Shown here piece after piece: positions 24,154 through 33,238 of a stretch of 36,568 nucleotides of DNA. The stretch spans positions 1 through 36,568 of the forward strand of contig NZ_FOWD01000039.1 of the NCBI RefSeq assembly GCF_900115365.1, read 5' to 3'. Both the position numbers and the translations under genes were made by a program. Each line of letters starts with the position of its first letter. Position 1 is the stretch's first letter. Under the pieces are notes generated by a model that saw only the letters and a program-made list of their open reading frames with translations, ran no database searches and was not told where the DNA came from. This stretch comes from Anaerocolumna aminovalerica (GTDB taxonomy: Bacteria; Bacillota; Clostridia; Lachnospirales; Lachnospiraceae).

Positions 24154-25584
24154 TTATCGTTTTAAGTTTACTAACTCTTCCAATAAGCTATCAGAAGTTG
24201 TTATAATTCTTGAGTTTGCCTGGAAACCTCTTTGGGTTGTAATCATATCCGTAAATTCTTGTGATAAATCCACATTGGACATTTCAAGAACACCGGTTGT
24301 AAATTTTCCGCCGCCACGGCTTACATCATGACCGATTCCATCAAATTCACCTGAATTAAGAGTTTGTGCAAACATGTTATCACCAATAGCTTCAAGACCG
24401 GCCGGATTAGCAAAGGATGCAACTGCAATCTGTCCTAATAACCGACTGTCACCATTGTCATACTTACCATAGATTTTACCGGAAGTATCAATGCTGATAC
24501 CATTCATATTACCTACTTTTTTACCGGCACCTAAGTTATTTAAATCACCTTTTGCAGACTCCAGAGATGAGGAACCACTTTCAGAAAACATGGTAATGGT
24601 TGAAAAATCTATAACAACATTTTTAAATGGATCCGGAGACGTTGTTGCTTTCAAAGTTACTGTTTTGTTGCCTGCTGTTCCTCCAACACTTTCAAATTTA
24701 CCTGTTACTCCGTTAAATTCCAATGAAGATGTTGCACCGGTTAATGTAACTTTACCGGTATCCGGATCAACAGCTACGGTACCTGACCCTGTTCCGAAAG
24801 TAGCAGATACACCTGTTTTTGCTTCATATTTTTTCGTAGTCTCATTATATGTTGCAAATATAGATTTTCCCTTGTCATCTGTAATATCTGTAAGTGTTAC
24901 AGTATATTTATTGGTATCAGTTGCTGAGCTTTGTTTTATATTGTAATTTGCCTTATAAGTATGTCCTAAACTATCAAAAAACTCAACTGTTACATTTTTT
25001 CCCGAACCGGTGCTTGCTACCTGAGGGTCTTGACTGTCAATATTACCGAATATGCGAGCTGCTGTAGTTGCCTCCGGCTTTGAATACTGATTTTCAGGAG
25101 ACATTATATTAAGTTCTGAAACAGTCCCTGCCAATATTCTCTTCTCATCTTTTGGATCTACCTGCCATCCCATAACTTTGGCTCCGGATGGAGTACATAA
25201 GGTTCCCGCACCGTCTATATCAAAAGCACCTGCTTTAGTAAAATAATTAGTACCGCCGCTGTTTACAATAAAGAAAGAATCTCCCGATATCATAATATCA
25301 TATGGATCATCTGTTCTTTGAGCACCACCATGCTGTGTAATAGACGCTTTAATAGAAGCTACCGTTGAACCAAGACCAATCTGCATGGCATTTTGACCTG
25401 CAGCTCCAGTTTCACCATTAGGACCTGTAGCACTTTGTGTTGTTTGATAAAATATATCAGAAAAGTTTACTTTACTTGATTTAAAACCGATTGTATTTAC
25501 GTTTGCAATATTATTACCTATAACATCCATCTTTGTCTGGTGAACTCTAAGTCCGGATACACCAGAGTATAATGATCTCATCAT
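24154..25584 (-). CDS. flgE: Flagellar hook protein FlgE
   Basis: A 476-residue protein. The N-terminus MMRSLYSGVSGLRVHQTKMD and GNNIANVNTIGFKSSKVNFS are the flagellar axial D0 and rod-like motifs. The C-terminus (DMITTQRGFQANSRIITTSD) is the matching D0 helix. Between them lies a larger variable region with repeated Thr/Gly/Ser/Lys-rich beta strands (about 165-330), the outer hook domains. There is no signal peptide; it is exported by the flagellar system and capped by FlgD. GGAGG is 10 bases from the ATG. Confidence 0.95.
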   Translation of the reverse strand: MMRSLYSGVSGLRVHQTKMDVIGNNIANVNTIGFKSSKVNFSDIFYQTTQSATGPNGETGAAGQNAMQIGLGSTVASIKASITQHGGAQRTDDPYDIMISGDSFFIVNSGGTNYFTKAGAFDIDGAGTLCTPSGAKVMGWQVDPKDEKRILAGTVSELNIMSPENQYSKPEATTAARIFGNIDSQDPQVASTGSGKNVTVEFFDSLGHTYKANYNIKQSSATDTNKYTVTLTDITDDKGKSIFATYNETTKKYEAKTGVSATFGTGSGTVAVDPDTGKVTLTGATSSLEFNGVTGKFESVGGTAGNKTVTLKATTSPDPFKNVVIDFSTITMFSESGSSSLESAKGDLNNLGAGKKVGNMNGISIDTSGKIYGKYDNGDSRLLGQIAVASFANPAGLEAIGDNMFAQTLNSGEFDGIGHDVSRGGGKFTTGVLEMSNVDLSQEFTDMITTQRGFQANSRIITTSDSLLEELVNLKR

Positions 25585-25736
25585 AATTGTATTTCCTCCA
25601 ATTTACGTATTCTTAAGTACTTTTTTCTTGGAATTTAACTTCTTCAATGTATAATTGGGATATTAGCAAAGTTCTGCTTTTGTATTATTTATCCTATCTG
25701 GCGTTCAAGGATAATATGCCCCCATTCGGTCCGGCA

Positions 25737-26135
25737 TTAAGCAATCACAGCACCATCTATATTGGTAAATATTTTTTCTTCACTGTCATTAACAGCAGTT
25801 ACTACAGTATTATTTTTAATATTTACTATAAATGCAATATCATCAATCATAACTAGTGATTCATGGATTCCCTTCTCCCCGGCTTTCTTTGCACCGGTTT
25901 CCAATCTGTTTAACTGAGCCTGCGATAAGTCAATGTTTCTACTGGCCAGCCTTTCATTGGCATGCTTAGAAAATTTCAACGGCTCCTGTTTCACAAGAGA
26001 TTGTTGTTCTAACAGCAGTTCATGGAATGATGCCCTGCCTGTCTGGGGTTGTTTTACTGCAGCACTTCCAGTTTTTAAGAATTGCCCGGTCATCTGCTCA
26101 ATGGAAGAGAAGTTTGTTTTGGAAATTTGATTCAT
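25737..26135 (-). CDS. Flagellar operon protein, TIGR02530 family (YlzI-like)
   Basis: A 132-residue protein. The C-terminal half has the family pattern LKFSKHANERLASRNIDLSQ and KGIHESLVMIDDIAFIVNIK, ending in VNDSEEKIFTNIDGAVIA. The N-terminal 50 residues are polar. The family occurs between flgD and flgE in Gram-positive flagellar operons (ylzI in Bacillus). Its biochemical role is not established; the position suggests a hook-related job. It is 152 bases upstream of flgE and 156 bases downstream of the flgD stop. Confidence 0.85.
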   Translation of the reverse strand: MNQISKTNFSSIEQMTGQFLKTGSAAVKQPQTGRASFHELLLEQQSLVKQEPLKFSKHANERLASRNIDLSQAQLNRLETGAKKAGEKGIHESLVMIDDIAFIVNIKNNTVVTAVNDSEEKIFTNIDGAVIA

Positions 26136-26227
26136 GTTATCCTCTTTTCCTGCGCTTTAGCGCCTTTTTGTAAGAGCAACTTTATGTACTAACAAAAACT
26201 GCCGGTTGAAATACCTCATTCTTCAGG

Positions 26228-26265
26228 CTAAAAACACTGTTTTTAGGTTAAACACTGTTTTTAAC
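26228..26265. repeat. Two tandem 19-base palindromes downstream of flgD
   Basis: CTAAAAACA-C-TGTTTTTAG (26228-26246) and GTTAAACA-C-TGTTTTTAAC (26247-26265) lie head to tail, share the core AAACACTGTTTTTA, and are each close to perfect inverted repeats around a single central base. They lie 27 bases beyond the flgD stop. They look like a duplicated operator-like or RNA-hairpin site; no T-tract follows. Confidence 0.55.
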
Positions 26266-26291
26266 TTATCTCTTCTATCTGTGTATGCAGT

Positions 26292-27053
26292 TTAAGGCTC
26301 TTTTGGTTCTTCTGGTTCTTTAGGTTCACTCGGAGTTCCTTTTATATTAATTGCAATTTTATCTGCAACTGTTGTATAAAGGGGATCATTGAATACTATT
26401 GTTGCATTATAGATACCAGGTTCAAACTCAGCTAATGCCTCTTTACTAATAGTAATCTTGTTGCCTTCCACCTTAATATGTTTCTCCTCTATTACCTTTC
26501 CTTTGATCACAATTGCCACGTTATCAGCAACATAATCACCTTTACCCATATTTACTTGGAAAGTGATATCCTTTGGTTCATCCCTATCAAACTCTAGATT
26601 AATCTTTTCTCTGATGTTAGGTATGTCTTGTAAAATAAGGAAGTAGCTGTCAATTACCTGGGATAGATCATCCATGGAATAATTGTTTCCGTTAATGGAT
26701 AATTGTACTTTTCCACCGGAAATATTGACATAGTCCACTTTACCCTGCTTATATATTGTGTCACCAGATGAATTAGTGGTTTTTACTACCACATCTTTGC
26801 CTACAAGGCTGAAGGCTTGCGTATTGGTTGAAGTCTGTCCGAGATTTTGTAACTGCTCCAATTGTGAAAAAGTTGCTAACTGTGCTACAAATTGGGTATC
26901 TGTATTAGGGTTTAATGGATCCTGATACTTCATCTGTGTAACTAGTAATTGTAAAAATGCATCTTTTCCAAGGCTTGACGTAGGTGTATTATCAGCGGAA
27001 TTTTTTTTAGGCTCAACTTTACCGTTACTAACTGGTCGTATTAATTCACTCAT
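26292..27053 (-). CDS. flgD: Hook capping protein FlgD
   Basis: A 253-residue protein from ATG 27053, with AAGGAGG 5 bases upstream; a longer reading from 27083 overlaps the fliK end and is less likely. The N-terminal part has the FlgD motif SSLGKDAFLQLLVTQMKYQD followed by PLNPNTDTQFVAQLATFSQL. An Ig-like FlgD_ig fold follows (about 135-235), with IYNATIVFNDPLYTTVADK-type strands. The tail, about 13 residues, consists of Glu/Pro/Lys/Ser only (SEPKEPEEPKEP) and is unusual. It caps the growing hook during FlgE assembly. Confidence 0.93.
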   Translation of the reverse strand: MSELIRPVSNGKVEPKKNSADNTPTSSLGKDAFLQLLVTQMKYQDPLNPNTDTQFVAQLATFSQLEQLQNLGQTSTNTQAFSLVGKDVVVKTTNSSGDTIYKQGKVDYVNISGGKVQLSINGNNYSMDDLSQVIDSYFLILQDIPNIREKINLEFDRDEPKDITFQVNMGKGDYVADNVAIVIKGKVIEEKHIKVEGNKITISKEALAEFEPGIYNATIVFNDPLYTTVADKIAINIKGTPSEPKEPEEPKEP

Positions 27054-27082
27054 AGCTCCTCCTTTCTTATTATCATTCTCCA

Positions 27083-28597
27083 TTATGTGGAATAATCGAT
27101 AATGCTTCCGTTTTGTCCTAGAATTTCTGAAACAATACCATTTAACTCAGATACACTTTCCGTGCTACCCAGTATTTCTTCATCACTTCTAAAATGATTT
27201 CTGTTTCGGGAATTACTTTGTTGTTCTTCACCTTTCGCAGCTTGACTGCTTTCATCAAATGTAAAGTTTGAAACAGCAACTTCTATAGATTCTACCTTTA
27301 GTCCCTGGTTGTTTAAATTTTCAAGCAATACATGCATTCGACTTTCAATAGCTTCTCTTGCCATTTCAGTTTGAGCCGTAAATTGCGCCGTTAAACTTCC
27401 GTCTTTGGATAAAATCGTCAGTCCTACTTTCCCTAAATGTTCCGGATTCAGTTGTAATTCCATAGAAGTTACATCTGGTTTTATAGTTACCTTTAAATGC
27501 TCCAGAATTTGATTTGCAATATCATGTATGGTTCTTGTGTCAGTTATCTGCTCTCCATCAACATAATCCTTGGCTAATGCCGCCGTAGTCAAATTATTAA
27601 TAAAGGAATTCATATCATTTAGTGGTTCAAGCTTTAATTCATTTTCTTTGGAATTACCTTCTAATTCAACGGAATCATCCTGTATTGCGCTTTCATCTAA
27701 TAGGTTAGAATTAGCAGAACTTAATTGGCCCTTTTCTCCATTACTTAGGCTTTGTGTGTCAGAAGATATTGAATTCATAAATTCTTCCGGTCTGCCATTA
27801 CCTAATCCGGAAACAGGAATATTTTCTTCTTTTTCTACTATCACTTCAATATCCCCATATATACCGGAAATTGCTTTTTTAGATTCTTGGCTTCCGTTAA
27901 CCTTTTCATCTGTTAAATGATCCGGTTGGGTTGTCTTTTGTATATCTCCTTGACTCATTAATTTCTCTATTGAATCCCTGTCAAATAAATTCTTTGCCTG
28001 CAATTCTTTTAGTAATTCTTCATTTAGCTCAAGAAACTTATTTACCTCTTGTAGTAAACTGTCCATTGAATTTGCTAAATTCTCATTGGTTAAAACTTCG
28101 GTAATATCTTCTGCACCATTTACCGTTAATAGCAATTGCTTTAAATTCTCTAAGTTTAATAAATCAATGGTTGTTAGTCCAAGAATCTCCATAGCTTCTG
28201 TATATTCTTCATCTGTCAGCTTTAAAGCTTTTTTCACAGTATCCTCTAATTCCTTTAAAGCTTTTGCAGCTTCACTTTCCACATTAGTAGAATCGCTCAC
28301 CCCATTTGTTATTTTTGCTGCTCCGGTTCTCATTGCATTTTGATTCTTAATATTCTTTGCTTTATCCAGTTCAATATTTGTTTTTTGTATATTGGTATCT
28401 TCTTTTGAATATCCTATATACTCTGATAAATTCTTGTTCTGTTGTTTCTGAGATACATGGTTTTTAGCTATGTCATTGAATTTTAAGCTATCATTAATAA
28501 TACTATCAAATGCCGAACCTTCTGTACTCTTTTTACCGCTGGCAGAATTATAACTATTGGTTCTAGCGGACACTGACTGAACGCCCTGTGCTACCAT
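27083..28597 (-). CDS. fliK: Flagellar hook-length control protein FliK
   Basis: A 504-residue protein. The long N-terminal part (about 1-370) is low-complexity and rich in Asn, Ser, Glu, Lys and Leu, with several predicted helical stretches. The C-terminal Flg_hook domain (about 375-460) has MELQLNPEHLGKVGLTILS and a terminal part that ends in GQNGSIIDYST. It acts as the molecular ruler and, through FlhB, switches export from hook to filament. The length is in the normal broad range for FliK. It lies between the ylxF-like gene and flgD, as in Bacillus. Confidence 0.93.
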   Translation of the reverse strand: MVAQGVQSVSARTNSYNSASGKKSTEGSAFDSIINDSLKFNDIAKNHVSQKQQNKNLSEYIGYSKEDTNIQKTNIELDKAKNIKNQNAMRTGAAKITNGVSDSTNVESEAAKALKELEDTVKKALKLTDEEYTEAMEILGLTTIDLLNLENLKQLLLTVNGAEDITEVLTNENLANSMDSLLQEVNKFLELNEELLKELQAKNLFDRDSIEKLMSQGDIQKTTQPDHLTDEKVNGSQESKKAISGIYGDIEVIVEKEENIPVSGLGNGRPEEFMNSISSDTQSLSNGEKGQLSSANSNLLDESAIQDDSVELEGNSKENELKLEPLNDMNSFINNLTTAALAKDYVDGEQITDTRTIHDIANQILEHLKVTIKPDVTSMELQLNPEHLGKVGLTILSKDGSLTAQFTAQTEMAREAIESRMHVLLENLNNQGLKVESIEVAVSNFTFDESSQAAKGEEQQSNSRNRNHFRSDEEILGSTESVSELNGIVSEILGQNGSIIDYST

Positions 28598-28678
28598 CCT
28601 TCTTTCCCTCCTTTCTCATAGTATTTTTAAGCTTTTGTATATACTTAAATGGAACCATTAATGGTTTACCATATTAAG

Positions 28679-29449
28679 TCATTCCTTTGCCTGTCCTAAA
28701 TCAAACATTTTCTTAGTTATCTTAGCAGCTGCTATAGAATCCATTTCTGCTAAAATAGCAGAACTTTCAGAAGGGCTCATGCTAAGAAGCATTTCTGCTA
28801 CCAGATCAATATCTGCAGTCATGGTCTCCAATATTTGTGCTGCAGCCTTTGGTTTCATCTTTTTATATATATTTGCTTTTTCCTGAATGGATTTAGATAT
28901 CTGCCCTTGTTCTACTACTTGTCTGTATATTTCTTCTGCATGAGTTGGATTAATGCTTTCGTAATACTTCTTATATTCTTCAATACTTGGAGCATTTTCA
29001 CCAAATACCACCTCTGTATCGAAAGCTTTCTGTCTTTCTTCGAATGCCAGCTGGTTTTCTTCAAATACTTTCAGTCTTGTAATCTCTGCTTCTAATTCCT
29101 TAATCTTATCTGTACTATCCGTATCATTGTCTGATATATTTTCCATTTCTAATTCCAGTTCTTTGATACGTTCTATAGCATCTTCCAAAGTTTTATATGG
29201 ATAGTTATTCTCGTAAGCTAATTGTTCATCGGATACATCCGGTAACACCTTATTAATAATAGGAACATCTTTGATTAAAGGACGGAGTATGGAACTGCCG
29301 AATCCTCCAACATCTAATTTAATTAATAAAGCAAAAATAGCTAACCAAACGAAAACAATAAGTAATATAAGGAGTATTGCAAAAACTTTTCCTTTCGTAC
29401 CTTTTTTATTGGTTGTATCGATACGATCTTTCTTATTTTTTTTAGCCAT
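28679..29449 (-). CDS. ylxF: YlxF-like protein with MgtE-N-type domain
   Basis: A 256-residue protein from ATG 29449, with GGAGGAAGG upstream; longer readings start within fliJ. One membrane segment lies at about residues 18-40. A coiled-coil or helical region follows (about 85-150). The C-terminal part (about 180-250) has KMKPKAAAQILETMTADIDL and LLSMSPSESSAILAEMDSIA, typical of the MgtE intracellular N domain found in YlxF and MotE. It lies between fliJ and fliK as in Bacillus ylxF. The role is uncertain; MotE in rhizobia is a chaperone for a motility protein. It overlaps fliJ by 8 bases. Confidence 0.85.
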   Translation of the reverse strand: MAKKNKKDRIDTTNKKGTKGKVFAILLILLIVFVWLAIFALLIKLDVGGFGSSILRPLIKDVPIINKVLPDVSDEQLAYENNYPYKTLEDAIERIKELELEMENISDNDTDSTDKIKELEAEITRLKVFEENQLAFEERQKAFDTEVVFGENAPSIEEYKKYYESINPTHAEEIYRQVVEQGQISKSIQEKANIYKKMKPKAAAQILETMTADIDLVAEMLLSMSPSESSAILAEMDSIAAAKITKKMFDLGQAKE

Positions 29450-29909
29450 TACCTTCCTCCTGGTCATCGGTAGGATTATTATATTGGAAGCTGACCAATT
29501 CATCTATTTCTTTTCGTTGTTCAGCTTCATATTCCAGCATGAAAGCTTCAAATGCTTTTTCTTTCAGGTTTTCATGTGTTTTTCTCTCAACCATAGCATC
29601 ATTTAAGCGAATCCTGGCTGCTTCCAGCTGCTGTTCCGCTTTTTTTACTTCTATCTGCTGAAGTTTGATATAATACTTCATAATTTCAATGTCATTCTCA
29701 CACTGCTTAATATCTAATAATTTTAGTTTTGAATGCATCAGATTCGTTAATTTGTCTTCATAGTACTGCCTTTTATTTACTAACTCCTCTAATTTTTTCT
29801 GTTCGTTTATTAGTTTCGCGTGAGCATTTCCATAAGCAGTTTTTGCTTGATCTTCCATTTTATATTTAATTTGTAAAATGCTTTCCATTTTATAAATAAA
29901 TTTGGTCAT
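29442..29909 (-). CDS. fliJ: Flagellar export protein FliJ
   Basis: A 155-residue protein, almost entirely helical and highly charged, with the coiled-coil pattern LINEQKKLEELVNKRQYYED and AEQQLEAARIRLNDAMVERK. FliJ binds FliI and FlhA in the export apparatus like a central stalk. Sequence conservation is low, and the call rests on position after fliI, length and coiled coils. The ATG has AGGAG about 12 bases upstream, a rather long spacing. Two hairpins lie in the 87-base gap between fliI and this gene. Confidence 0.88.
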   Translation of the reverse strand: MTKFIYKMESILQIKYKMEDQAKTAYGNAHAKLINEQKKLEELVNKRQYYEDKLTNLMHSKLKLLDIKQCENDIEIMKYYIKLQQIEVKKAEQQLEAARIRLNDAMVERKTHENLKEKAFEAFMLEYEAEQRKEIDELVSFQYNNPTDDQEEGNG

Positions 29910-29938
29910 CTATATAGATATGCTCCTTTTAAAGTCTG

Positions 29939-29987
29939 GAGATTTTCGTACGTAGTACAAATCTCTGGCAGAAAGAATTTATTCTTT
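29939..29987 (-). repeat. Two hairpins in the fliI-fliJ gap
   Basis: GAGATTT/AAATCTC (29939-29965) encloses an inner GTAC/GTAC pair. AAAGAAT-TT-ATTCTTT (29972-29987) lies beside it. Both lie downstream of the fliI stop and upstream of the fliJ start. The first is extended by G-G/C-type ends, and neither is followed by a convincing T-tract on the minus strand. Confidence 0.4.
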
Positions 29988-29996
29988 TACCTACAC

Positions 29997-31307
29997 CTAT
30001 TCAGCAAATATGTCCTTTAATTGATCAACAACCTGATTAAAATCTAACTTTTCATTTACCCGTTGCTGCAAAAATTTATTCACTGCTTCTATTTTGGAAA
30101 TGGCATAATCTATGCTCTTATTGGAGCCATTTTTATATGCACCGATGTTGATTAAATCCTCTGCTTCATTATAAGTAGCCAATACCATTTTAAGTTTTCC
30201 CGAAACCTCTTTATGTTCCTCTGTTACAATAGAAGACATAACACGGGAGATACTCTGTAATACATCAATTGCTGGATAATGATTCTTATTAGCCATCTTA
30301 CGTGTCAGCATAATATGTCCGTCTAAAATACCTCTTGCTGTATCGGTAATGGGCTCATTAAAGTCATCACCATCCACCAGAACGGTATATAATCCGGTAA
30401 TAGATCCGGTTTCAGCATATCCTGCCCGCTCTAAAAGTTTTGGCATCTCTGAATATACACTGGGGGGATAACCTCTTGTTACCGGCGGTTCTCCGGAAGC
30501 CAGGCCGATCTCTCTTTGTGCCATGGAAAATCGGGTAAGGGAGTCCATCATTAATAAGACGTCTTTTCCCTTGTCTCTGAAATATTCTGCAATTGCAGTG
30601 GCTGTCTGAGCTGCTTTTTTACGTATTAATGCAGGCTTATCCGAAGTAGCAACCACTACAACAGAACGCTTCATACCCTCTTCTCCTAAATCTCGTTCGA
30701 TAAATTCCCGAACTTCCCTGCCACGTTCACCAATAAGAGCGATTACGTTAATATCTGCTTTTGTATTTCTTGCAAACATACCTAATAATGTACTTTTTCC
30801 TACACCACTGCCGGCAAAGATACCAATTCTTTGTCCCTTGCCTACTGTAATCATTCCATCAACCGCTTTTACTCCTAAAGGCAGAACCTGATCAATTAAT
30901 TTTCGTTTCATAGGATCGGGAGGAGCAGCCAAAACCGAGTAATACTCTGGAAAATCCAGCTGATAATCATCAATGGGATTACCTAAGCCATCTAAAGTTT
31001 TCCCCAGCAGTTCCTCTCCCACAGGTACCTTAAGGGGTGCCATAGTTGATTCCACAGTGCTTCCAACACCGATACCTTCTACATTTCCATATGGCATCAA
31101 TAGAATTCTATCTTCCCTAAAACCAACCACCTCTGCCATGACCGTCTGAGTTCTGTCACCTGAAACGATATAACATAGGTCATTTAAATTGGCATTGGGT
31201 CCTATGGATTCAACGGTTAAACCAACTACTTTAACAACTTTTCCAAGTGTTTTTTCATAATTTTTATCAAGTAACTTCCTATACTTTTCAAAATCAACAG
31301 TCATCAT
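29997..31307 (-). CDS. fliI: Flagellum-specific ATPase FliI
   Basis: A 436-residue protein from ATG 31307 (M-M-T-V-D-F-E). It has an N-terminal beta-barrel part, then the F1-type ATPase core with Walker A GIFAGSGVGKSTLLGMFA near residue 162. Walker B (DVLLMMDSLTRFSMAQREIG) and the FliI signature SGEPPVTRGYPPSVYSEMPK follow. The C-terminus ends in VDQLKDIFAE. It energises unfolding and delivery of export substrates with FliH and FliJ. No clear ribosome binding site precedes the start, so the first residue is somewhat uncertain; an in-frame TTG lies at 31319. Confidence 0.96.
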   Translation of the reverse strand: MMTVDFEKYRKLLDKNYEKTLGKVVKVVGLTVESIGPNANLNDLCYIVSGDRTQTVMAEVVGFREDRILLMPYGNVEGIGVGSTVESTMAPLKVPVGEELLGKTLDGLGNPIDDYQLDFPEYYSVLAAPPDPMKRKLIDQVLPLGVKAVDGMITVGKGQRIGIFAGSGVGKSTLLGMFARNTKADINVIALIGERGREVREFIERDLGEEGMKRSVVVVATSDKPALIRKKAAQTATAIAEYFRDKGKDVLLMMDSLTRFSMAQREIGLASGEPPVTRGYPPSVYSEMPKLLERAGYAETGSITGLYTVLVDGDDFNEPITDTARGILDGHIMLTRKMANKNHYPAIDVLQSISRVMSSIVTEEHKEVSGKLKMVLATYNEAEDLINIGAYKNGSNKSIDYAISKIEAVNKFLQQRVNEKLDFNQVVDQLKDIFAE

Positions 31308-31405
31308 TATATGTACCAAACTTTCTCAGATTATTTCCACGACTATCTTTTCAATCATTTTAACTGTTTAGTCGTCAGGATTATCTTTTAAGTCATTTCT
31401 ATGTT

Positions 31406-32218
31406 TTAGCAACGGGAAAGAATCTTCAAATCCTCAATCAAGCTGCTTAATTCTGCATCTAAGCTGCAATGAATCACTCGATTGTCTGTTTCTATGAAGC
31501 ATTGATTTTTAGTTAGATCATTGTCCATAATAATATCTATAACAGCATCTTCCCCGACGCAATCATATAGTTCTTCTTTTTTAGATAATACCAAATCGTA
31601 ATCATCCTTCGAAATTTTTATGAAATAATTCTTACTCCTGTCTCCATGGATTAATGCATTGTGAATCAGATGTAAGATAATTTCTTTCTTATCTTCTACC
31701 ATAATTCCTGTGATTTTTTCAATATAACTGCACATGAGTTTTACAAATTCTGGTTCTAAGGTCTCTATTTGTTTTTGGTAATCCTCTTTTTGCTTTTGAA
31801 TCAACATGTCCAATTCTTTTTTTGTCTCTTCTACTTCGGCTTTACCTTTTTCAAGTCCTTCGTTGTATCCTTTTTGACAAGCTTCTTCGTACAGGGAATT
31901 CTGCATTTGTTTTGCTTCTTCTTCAGCCTCTGCTATAATATCAGCTGCTTCCTGTCTCGCCCCGGCTATAATATCTTCTCTTTGCTGGTTGGCAGACCTC
32001 TCTTCTTCCTCTGTAATCCTTGTTTCAACTACAGTGGCTTTTATCCCTTCTTTAAAAAAAACGTCCTCTGTTGCTGCCAATTCATCTTGTGCATTATATT
32101 CCTCCGGCTCTGTTGTAAATCGATCCAAAAAGATTTTTTCACATAACTGATTCGTATCTATCATTTTCTTTTCATTCTGATGAATATAAACGAACTGAGA
32201 TTTTATAATATTAGACAA
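31406..32218 (-). CDS. fliH: Flagellar assembly protein FliH
   Basis: A 270-residue protein beginning with TTG at 32216-32218, which overlaps the fliG stop by 8 bases and has GGAGG 11 bases upstream. The middle (about 70-150) is a long charged helix with an AREEA/GxxxG-like pattern, including KQMQNSLYEEACQKGYNEGL. The C-terminal part has EPEFVKLMCSYIEKITGIMV, typical of FliH/YscL. It holds FliI in the cytoplasm and docks it to the export gate. The length and order are normal. Confidence 0.92.
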   Translation of the reverse strand: MSNIIKSQFVYIHQNEKKMIDTNQLCEKIFLDRFTTEPEEYNAQDELAATEDVFFKEGIKATVVETRITEEEERSANQQREDIIAGARQEAADIIAEAEEEAKQMQNSLYEEACQKGYNEGLEKGKAEVEETKKELDMLIQKQKEDYQKQIETLEPEFVKLMCSYIEKITGIMVEDKKEIILHLIHNALIHGDRSKNYFIKISKDDYDLVLSKKEELYDCVGEDAVIDIIMDNDLTKNQCFIETDNRVIHCSLDAELSSLIEDLKILSRC

Positions 32219-33221
32219 TTATCTCGTCACCTCCACCTCTAGAAATAATAATTTCAGCGGAGTCCTCTAATTTTCTAATAACGTTAACAATCTTCTGCTG
32301 TGCTTCTTCTACATCTTTCAAACGTACAGGTCCCATGAATTCCATATCTTCTCTTATCATAGTACCAAGACGTTTTGATAAGTTATTAAAGATAACTTGT
32401 TGAACTTCTTCAGAAGAACCTTTAAGAGCAACAGCCAATTCATTATTATCAATTTCTCTAAGAACTCTTTGAATGGATTTGTCATCCAAGGAAAGAATAT
32501 CTTCGAATACGAACATTTTTCTTCTGATTTCATCAGCCAATTCAGGATCTTCAATTTCAAGAGTTTCCATAATGTGTTTTTCTGTTCCTCTATCTACTGT
32601 ATTGAGGATTGCAACGATAGCATCTACACCGCCAACAATTGTGTAATCTTGATTTACTAAAGAAGATAGCTTGCGTTCTAGAACTCTTTCAACTTCCTTA
32701 ATTACATCCGGTGATGTACGATCCATTTGTGCAATACGTCTTGCAACATCTGCCTGTTTATCCGGTGGCAGGGAGGAAATAATTGCAGATGCCTGTGCAG
32801 ATGATAAATAGGACAAAATAAGTGCAATTGTCTGAGGATGTTCATCCTGTATAAAGTTTAACATCTGAGAAGCATCCGCCTTACGAACGAATTCAAAAGG
32901 TCTAACCTGTAAGGAAGCAGTTAACTTACCAATAACATTTTTCGCTTTTTCCTCTCCAAGTGCTTTTTCCAGTAATTCTTTTGCGTAAGCAATACCACCC
33001 TCTGTAATATATTGCTGTGCTAAACAAATTTCATAAAATTCATTTAATACTTGTTCCTTAGTAGCCGGAGAAACACTTCTTGTATTTGCAATTTCTAGTG
33101 TCAACTGCTCTATTTCATCTTCTTTTAAATGCTTAAATATTGTGGCTGATTTTTCAGGTCCAAGAGCAATTAATAGCACTGCAGCTTTTTGTACTCCTGA
33201 TAATTCACTTGCCTTAGCCAT
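32211..33221 (-). CDS. fliG: Flagellar motor switch protein FliG
   Basis: A 336-residue protein. The N-terminal domain (about 5-105, VQKAAVLLIALGPEKSATIF) docks on FliF, and the middle domain (about 110-190) carries the EHPQTIALILSYL motif. The C-terminal domain (about 200-325) has MFVFEDILSLDDKSIQRVLR with the charged helix that meets MotA. It builds the rotor ring and conveys torque. The length matches Bacillus FliG. A GGAGGATAG site precedes the ATG. Confidence 0.97.
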   Translation of the reverse strand: MAKASELSGVQKAAVLLIALGPEKSATIFKHLKEDEIEQLTLEIANTRSVSPATKEQVLNEFYEICLAQQYITEGGIAYAKELLEKALGEEKAKNVIGKLTASLQVRPFEFVRKADASQMLNFIQDEHPQTIALILSYLSSAQASAIISSLPPDKQADVARRIAQMDRTSPDVIKEVERVLERKLSSLVNQDYTIVGGVDAIVAILNTVDRGTEKHIMETLEIEDPELADEIRRKMFVFEDILSLDDKSIQRVLREIDNNELAVALKGSSEEVQQVIFNNLSKRLGTMIREDMEFMGPVRLKDVEEAQQKIVNVIRKLEDSAEIIISRGGGDEIIV

Positions 33222-33238
33222 ATGCTATCCTCCTTAGA

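Noticed and set aside
26152-26169. GCGC-TTTA-GCGC followed by TTTTT as a plus-strand terminator
   Set aside because: The stem is only 4-5 bp and no plus-strand gene precedes it.
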